64,000 bases of DNA. Origin: an uncultured Clostridia bacterium. Lineage in GTDB: Bacteria > Bacillota > Clostridia > Christensenellales > CAG-138. Every line of letters starts with the position of its first letter. Position 1 is the stretch's first letter. The stretch spans positions 1 through 64,000 of the forward strand of contig CALGGM010000042.1 of assembly GCA_937915925.1 (NCBI GenBank), read 5' to 3'. Positions 60,013-64,000 of this stretch are shown piece by piece. The notes beneath the pieces were generated by a model. It made no database searches, had not been told where the DNA came from, and was given only the letters and a program-made list of their open reading frames with translations. The position numbers and the translations under genes were made by a program.

Positions 60013-60605
60013 CGTACATCATCGGGATCACCGGAGGCATCGGCTCCGGAAAAAGCACGCTTGCGCAATGCTTCAAGGCGCACGGCGTCCCCGTGCTCAA
60101 TGCGGACGCGATCTCAAGAAGCGCGCTCTTGCCGGGTGCGGCGTGCTTTGCGGACGTCGTATCGCTGCTCGGCGACGACATTGTACTTCCGGACGGAAGT
60201 GTGGACCGCGCATTGATCGCATCGCGCGTATTTTCGGACCCCGCGCTATTGGAGGGCTTGAACGGGATCGTTCATCCGTATGTACGGGAGGAGCTTTTGA
60301 AAAACAGCGAGCGCACCGACAGCCCGCTGATCGTGTGGGACGTGCCGCTGCTGTTTGAAAGCGGGCTGGACGCGTTCTGCGCCTGCACGGTATCGGTTTT
60401 GTGCGACGAGGAGATTCGCGTTGCACGGGCGGTATTGCGCGACGGCACGGACGGGGAGAAGGTACGCGCACGGATTCGGGCGCAGATTACGGACGTGGAG
60501 CGCGAACAGCGTTCGACCTATACGATCCGAAACGAGGGAACGGTCGAAGCGTTCATAAAGGAAGCGGACGCATTGATCGAACGGATACGGGAGGAGCTGC
60601 AATGA
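60009..60605 (+). CDS. coaE: Dephospho-CoA kinase
   Basis: Last step of CoA synthesis, phosphorylating dephospho-CoA at the 3'-hydroxyl (198 aa). P-loop GGIGSGKST near the start, DVPLLFESG (substrate site) around 108, and the RIRAQ lid block at about 157-161. GTG 60009 is chosen because it overlaps the polA stop in the GTGA manner used throughout and gives the usual family start (TYIIGITGG); an ATG at 59982 would add nine residues. The polA-coaE-SLT order is common in Bacillota. Confidence 0.94.
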   Translation: MTYIIGITGGIGSGKSTLAQCFKAHGVPVLNADAISRSALLPGAACFADVVSLLGDDIVLPDGSVDRALIASRVFSDPALLEGLNGIVHPYVREELLKNSERTDSPLIVWDVPLLFESGLDAFCACTVSVLCDEEIRVARAVLRDGTDGEKVRARIRAQITDVEREQRSTYTIRNEGTVEAFIKEADALIERIREELQ

Positions 60606-61222
60606 ACGAAGCTGTCGAATCACAGCGAATGACCAAGAAACAAAAGACCGCGCTGATCGTGCTTTTGATGGTTGCGGTTTGTTTGGTGCTGACCGGCGTG
60701 CTGGTATTCTGGGTGCTGCCGTCAATGATGCGGTCGCGTTTTCAGCTGAAGCATCTGGACGAGATCAAGGCGTACAGCGAGGAATACAATCTTGAACCTT
60801 CGTTCGTTGCGGGCGTCATTTATACGGAGAGCAAGTTCCGCGAGAACGCGGAGAGCCGCGCAGGCGCAAGAGGACTGATGCAGATCATGCCGGAAACGGG
60901 CAGGGAGATTGCAGAAGCGCTCGGCGAGCCGTACGACGTCAACAACCTGTTCGATGCGGAAACTTCCATCCGATACGGATGCTACTATCTGCGGCAGCAG
61001 ATGGACCGCTTCGATCAGAACAAGGCGGTCACGCTCGCGGCGTACAACGCCGGTCCGGGCAAGGCAGCGCTGTGGGTCTCCGAATACGGACTTGACGACA
61101 GCGGACGCATCCGCTATATTCCATATGAGGAAACGCGAAACTATGTCGATCGCGTGTTCCAGGCGCAGGAAAACTATGAGAGCCTCTATCCCGAGGCGTT
61201 TGCAGAAAGGACGGACGACTGA
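60602..61222 (+). CDS. Membrane-anchored lytic transglycosylase (SLT domain)
   Basis: Peptidoglycan-cleaving enzyme (206 aa). One N-terminal transmembrane helix (about 17-40) and a soluble lytic transglycosylase domain: catalytic Glu76 in IYTESKF, ARGLMQIMPET, and AAYNAGPG with the final ETRNYVDRV. Similar proteins in sporeformers and clostridia lie after coaE; a role in wall growth or in sporulation is possible. ATG overlaps the coaE stop (ATGA). Confidence 0.93.
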   Translation: MNEAVESQRMTKKQKTALIVLLMVAVCLVLTGVLVFWVLPSMMRSRFQLKHLDEIKAYSEEYNLEPSFVAGVIYTESKFRENAESRAGARGLMQIMPETGREIAEALGEPYDVNNLFDAETSIRYGCYYLRQQMDRFDQNKAVTLAAYNAGPGKAALWVSEYGLDDSGRIRYIPYEETRNYVDRVFQAQENYESLYPEAFAERTDD

Positions 61223-61954
61223 ATGCTGATTATCTTGGTTGCGCTGATCGTGCTTGCGATCGATCAGGGCGTGAAGTATTGGATCATGTACGCGCATGTC
61301 GCGGGAACGCTGGGATATACCGGCTCGTGGTATGACGTGTCTGCGCTGCGCACGTTCCTTTCCGGAAGCGCGGTCGCGCAGCAGAACGCGATCCCGCAGA
61401 ACGGAACGTTCATCGTTTTGAGCTTTACGCCAAACGACGCCGCACTGTGGGGACTTGGCAGCGGCACGCCGTGGGCTTCAAGGCTGCTGCTTGCGCTGAC
61501 CGCGGTATTTATTTTTTTGCTGATCTTCTTTTCGATCCGCGCAAGCAAAAAGCTTCCGGCGCTCTCCCGCGTGATTGTGGGTCTGCTGATCGGCGGCTCG
61601 ATCGGAAACCTCTTCGACCGCGTCGCGTTCGGATATGTGCGGGACATGATCTGCACAAAATTCATCGATTTTCCGGTGTTCAACATTGCGGACTCGGCGA
61701 TCTGCATTGCGATCGCGCTGCTGCTGTTTGAGGCGTTCTTCCGGAAGCTGGGCGTGTTTGAATGCTTCGAGGACGAGTTCCGGTATCTGTTCCGCATGCC
61801 CACGCGCGAGGAAGCGGAGGCAAGGGAGAAGGAACGCAAAAAGAACAGGCTTTCCAGATTTGAAGAGCTGATCCCGGAGGAGGAAGAATCGGAGGAATCG
61901 GATGGAGACGGAAACGATCCTGCTGATCGCGGAGACGGAAGCGTCGAGAATTGA
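61223..61954 (+). CDS. lspA: Signal peptidase II (lipoprotein), divergent, with C-terminal extension
   Basis: Aspartic protease that cleaves prolipoproteins at the lipobox (243 aa). Catalytic pair D141 (VRDM) and D157 (FNIADSA) are in place, with GGSIGNLFDRVAFGY before them and ID14-Q in helix 1. The family motif NxGAAFG is changed to NDAALWG (from N71), the loop after helix 1 is longer than usual (about 25-70), and an acidic/basic tail of about 55 residues (EREKERKKNRLSRFEEL type) follows the last helix. Starts one base after the transglycosylase stop. The window has at least five lipoproteins that would be its substrates. Confidence 0.86.
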   Translation: MLIILVALIVLAIDQGVKYWIMYAHVAGTLGYTGSWYDVSALRTFLSGSAVAQQNAIPQNGTFIVLSFTPNDAALWGLGSGTPWASRLLLALTAVFIFLLIFFSIRASKKLPALSRVIVGLLIGGSIGNLFDRVAFGYVRDMICTKFIDFPVFNIADSAICIAIALLLFEAFFRKLGVFECFEDEFRYLFRMPTREEAEAREKERKKNRLSRFEELIPEEEESEESDGDGNDPADRGDGSVEN

Positions 61955-62858
61955 CGCGTTTCTCGCGGCAAACACGGAGCTTTCGCGGTCCAAGCTGCAA
62001 AAGCTGATCCGCTCGGGAGACGTTCTGATCAACGGATCGACCTGCAAGCCGAACGCGGAGGTGCGCATAGGCGACGCGATCCGCATCCGCTTTGAACCGG
62101 AGACCGGAGACGCGCTGCCGGAGCCAGAGAACATCCCGCTCGACGTCGTGTATGAGGACGACGATCTTGCCGTCATCAATAAGCCGAAGGGCATGGTCGT
62201 GCATCCGGCGCCGGGGAATCCGTCCGGCACGCTCGTAAACGCTCTTTTGTACCGGTTTCGGGAGCTGTCGAAAAGCGGCGGCGAGATCCGGCCGGGCATC
62301 GTGCATCGGATCGATCGGCTGACAAGCGGGCTTCTGGTCGTCGCAAAAAACGACGCCGCGCACGAAGCGCTCGCAAAGCAGTTCGCGCTGCATACCGCGC
62401 ACCGCGAATATCTTTGTCTGGTGCACGGGAATCTTAAGGAGGACAGCGGCACCGTCGACGCGCCGATCGGCAGACACAGGACCGACCGCAAGCGTATGGC
62501 GGTGACGGAGGACGGGCGGCGTGCTGTTACGCATTGGCGCGTGTTGCAGCGGTTCGGCACGGAAACGCTCTTGGACGTCAAGCTGGAAACCGGACGCACG
62601 CATCAGATCCGCGTGCATATGGCGTACATCAAACATCCGATCCTCGGCGACGAGGTGTACGGCTCCGCATCGTCAAAGCTGGGACTGTCCGGACAGGCGC
62701 TGCACGGCTATCGGCTGACGTTCGTGCATCCGCGCACGGGGGAGGCGATGACCTATACCGCGCCGCTGCCGGAGGATTTTACGGTGGCGCTGAAGAAGCT
62801 CGGCGGGCGGATCCCGGACGAGCTGTTTGATACGAATTCAGATAAAGGAGAATCATAA
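61902..62858 (+). CDS. rluD: RluA/RluD-family 23S rRNA pseudouridine synthase
   Basis: Converts uridine to pseudouridine in rRNA (318 aa). N-terminal S4 domain (about 14-75, RSKLQKLIRSGDVLINGSTC) and catalytic domain with Asp138 in GIVHRIDRLTSGLLVVAKN. RTHQIRVHMAYIKHPILGD is the conserved C-terminal motif. ATG 61902 has GGAGGAATCGG just upstream and overlaps lspA by 53 bases, an unusually long overlap that supports the reality of the lspA tail. lspA-rluD adjacency is usual in Bacillota. Confidence 0.94.
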   Translation: METETILLIAETEASRIDAFLAANTELSRSKLQKLIRSGDVLINGSTCKPNAEVRIGDAIRIRFEPETGDALPEPENIPLDVVYEDDDLAVINKPKGMVVHPAPGNPSGTLVNALLYRFRELSKSGGEIRPGIVHRIDRLTSGLLVVAKNDAAHEALAKQFALHTAHREYLCLVHGNLKEDSGTVDAPIGRHRTDRKRMAVTEDGRRAVTHWRVLQRFGTETLLDVKLETGRTHQIRVHMAYIKHPILGDEVYGSASSKLGLSGQALHGYRLTFVHPRTGEAMTYTAPLPEDFTVALKKLGGRIPDELFDTNSDKGES

Positions 62859-62859
62859 A

Positions 62860-64000
62860 ATGAGCAGAACAAAACGAACGATTGCGTTCCTGCTGGCATG
62901 CGTTATGCTGCTCGGCACGGTCGGATGTACCTTTTTTAGAAGGAAGGAGCAGCAGACCGCTGCGCCGACCGCCGCTGTGACCGAGAGACCGACCGCAAGA
63001 CCGGCGCCGACCGCTGTTGCGACCGCCGTGCCGACAGAAGCTTCTGCAACGGAAAAACCGCTGAATGAAGCGGAAGCGGCTTTCTGGGCGTTGGACGACG
63101 AGCTGTTTTTGAGCTTTGCCACCGCGGACATTACCTCTCTCGATCAGTACTGCGCGGATCCCGCAAGCTTCGGCATCGACGAATCCACCGTTCCGGTGAC
63201 CCTCGGCGAGTTCACCGAGGAGGCGAACAACGAGTGGATCGAGGAGTGCTATACGTGGCGCGAGAAGCTGAACGCGATCGATCGGAGTCAGCTTTCCCCG
63301 CAGCTGCAGTTTGCGTACGATACGTACTGCCGCTATTTCGATCTTGAGATCGAGTCGAAGGACTTTTTCTACTGCTATGAGCCGCTCGACGAATACGTCG
63401 GCCTGCACATGAACATGCCGCTGTTCTTCGGTTTGTATTCGTTCAAGGACGAGACGGACATCAAAAATTATATGACGCTGCTTGCGGACATGCCGCGTTA
63501 CTTCGGACAGGTGCTTGCGTTTGAACAGGAGCGCGCAAACCGCGGTCTGTTCATGACGGAAAAGATGCTCGACGTGATCCTTTCCGATCTGCAGACGGTT
63601 GCGGACAGCGGCGAAACCAGCTATCTGCACGGCACGTTCCGCGATGCGATGGAAAAGCAGAAATACCTGACCGACGAACAGCGCGAGGCGTATATCGCGC
63701 AGAATGACGAGCTCGTCAAAACCGCGTGGGTCGAGGCGTATCAGCTCCTGCATGACGGTCTTGAGGCGCTTCGCCCGAAATGCCGCGCGCGCGCCGGCGC
63801 GTACGAGCAGGGCGGTATTGCGTACGACTACTATTGCTGGAAGCTGCGCGCGGAAGCCGCGAACAACCGCACCGTTCCCGAGGAGATCAGCTTCCTTGAG
63901 GACTGCAACAGGACGCTCTACACCGTTCTGATGTCGTCCGTAATGAACTGCTATTCCGATATGATGGCGGTTCTTGCAGGCGAGAAGAAGCTTACCACGG
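62860..64000 (+). CDS. DUF885-family lipoprotein, 5' part
   Basis: Open to the window end, 380 codons seen. Signal peptide with lipobox GTVGC (Cys22), a Thr/Ala/Pro linker (about 30-65), then a helical domain matching DUF885 proteins (LDDELFLSFATADITSLDQY start, FCYEPLDEYVGLHMNMP and FGQVLAFEQERANRG segments). The family is thought to contain metallopeptidases; the expected HExxH motif would lie beyond the window, so activity cannot be judged. ATG 62860 follows AAAGGAG, one base after the rluD stop. Confidence 0.82.
   Translation, partial: MSRTKRTIAFLLACVMLLGTVGCTFFRRKEQQTAAPTAAVTERPTARPAPTAVATAVPTEASATEKPLNEAEAAFWALDDELFLSFATADITSLDQYCADPASFGIDESTVPVTLGEFTEEANNEWIEECYTWREKLNAIDRSQLSPQLQFAYDTYCRYFDLEIESKDFFYCYEPLDEYVGLHMNMPLFFGLYSFKDETDIKNYMTLLADMPRYFGQVLAFEQERANRGLFMTEKMLDVILSDLQTVADSGETSYLHGTFRDAMEKQKYLTDEQREAYIAQNDELVKTAWVEAYQLLHDGLEALRPKCRARAGAYEQGGIAYDYYCWKLRAEAANNRTVPEEISFLEDCNRTLYTVLMSSVMNCYSDMMAVLAGEKKLTT

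Overview
The window comes from a GC-rich, endospore-forming member of the Bacillota, probably class Clostridia. The evidence is a large sporulation gene set (spoIIE, spoIIGA, sigE, sigG, the complete spoIIIA operon, spoIVB and Spo0A-type DNA-binding proteins), a V/A-type ATP synthase, an oxygen-sensitive Fe-S L-serine dehydratase, a large Gram-positive SRP RNA and radical-SAM enzymes. The exact order or genus cannot be fixed from the sequence; an uncultured gut-type Clostridia lineage is my guess.

Layout. 1-2.5 kb: 3' end of a V-type ATP synthase operon (B, D) and a QueG-like Fe-S protein. 2.5-4.6 kb: SRP RNA, then sdaAB-sdaAA and a foldback repeat. 4.6-5.9 kb: methyltransferase and thymidylate kinase (minus). 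6.1-10.6 kb: spoIIE-spoIIGA-sigE as one overlapping operon, with sigG facing it tail to tail. 10.7-15.2 kb: a metallophosphatase lipoprotein, an AT-rich patch carrying one methyltransferase, a lipoprotein, tRNA-Thr and tRNA-Pro, and a GNAT acetyltransferase. 15.2-18 kb: mntP and two tandem NAGPA-type secreted proteins (minus). 18.1-23.2 kb: TtcA-type tRNA thiolase, a three-gene minus unit containing an altered E2-type acyltransferase, and a U32 peptidase. 23.2-27.7 kb: spoIIIAA-AH behind a recognisable sigma-E promoter. 27.8-38.3 kb: asp23-amaP-DUF2273-nusB-tsaD paralogue-xseA-xseB-ispA-dxs-tlyA, then nadK-argR-recN. 38.3-40.9 kb: spoIVB followed, where spo0A normally lies, by two overlapping genes that both carry the Spo0A effector domain. 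40.9-49.9 kb: deoB-PNP, an unknown membrane protein and cysS (minus), a cohesin-like surface protein, folT-folC-HAD, and a lipoprotein. 49.9-57.4 kb: an NlpC/P60 endopeptidase and PflX-type radical SAM (minus), ABC-F ATPase with a fused glycerate kinase, and pyrimidine-nucleoside phosphorylase. 57.4-64 kb: polA-coaE-SLT-lspA-rluD and a DUF885 lipoprotein cut by the window end.

How the genes fit together. Sporulation dominates. SpoIIE activates the forespore programme, SpoIIGA processes pro-sigma-E, sigma-E should read the spoIIIA promoter, SpoIIIA forms the forespore-mother cell channel, sigma-G should read spoIVB, and SpoIVB signals back to the mother cell. The most unusual part is the spo0A position: a protein with an eroded receiver domain overlaps a second, receiver-less Spo0A_C protein. 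Nucleoside salvage (deoB, PNP, pdp), folate uptake and polyglutamylation (folT-folC), isoprenoid synthesis (dxs, ispA) and DNA repair (xseAB, recN, polA) make up the housekeeping part. Most genes in operons overlap by 1-4 bases (ATGA/GTGA), so translational coupling is widespread. Three transcripts appear to start at or next to their AUG (leaderless).
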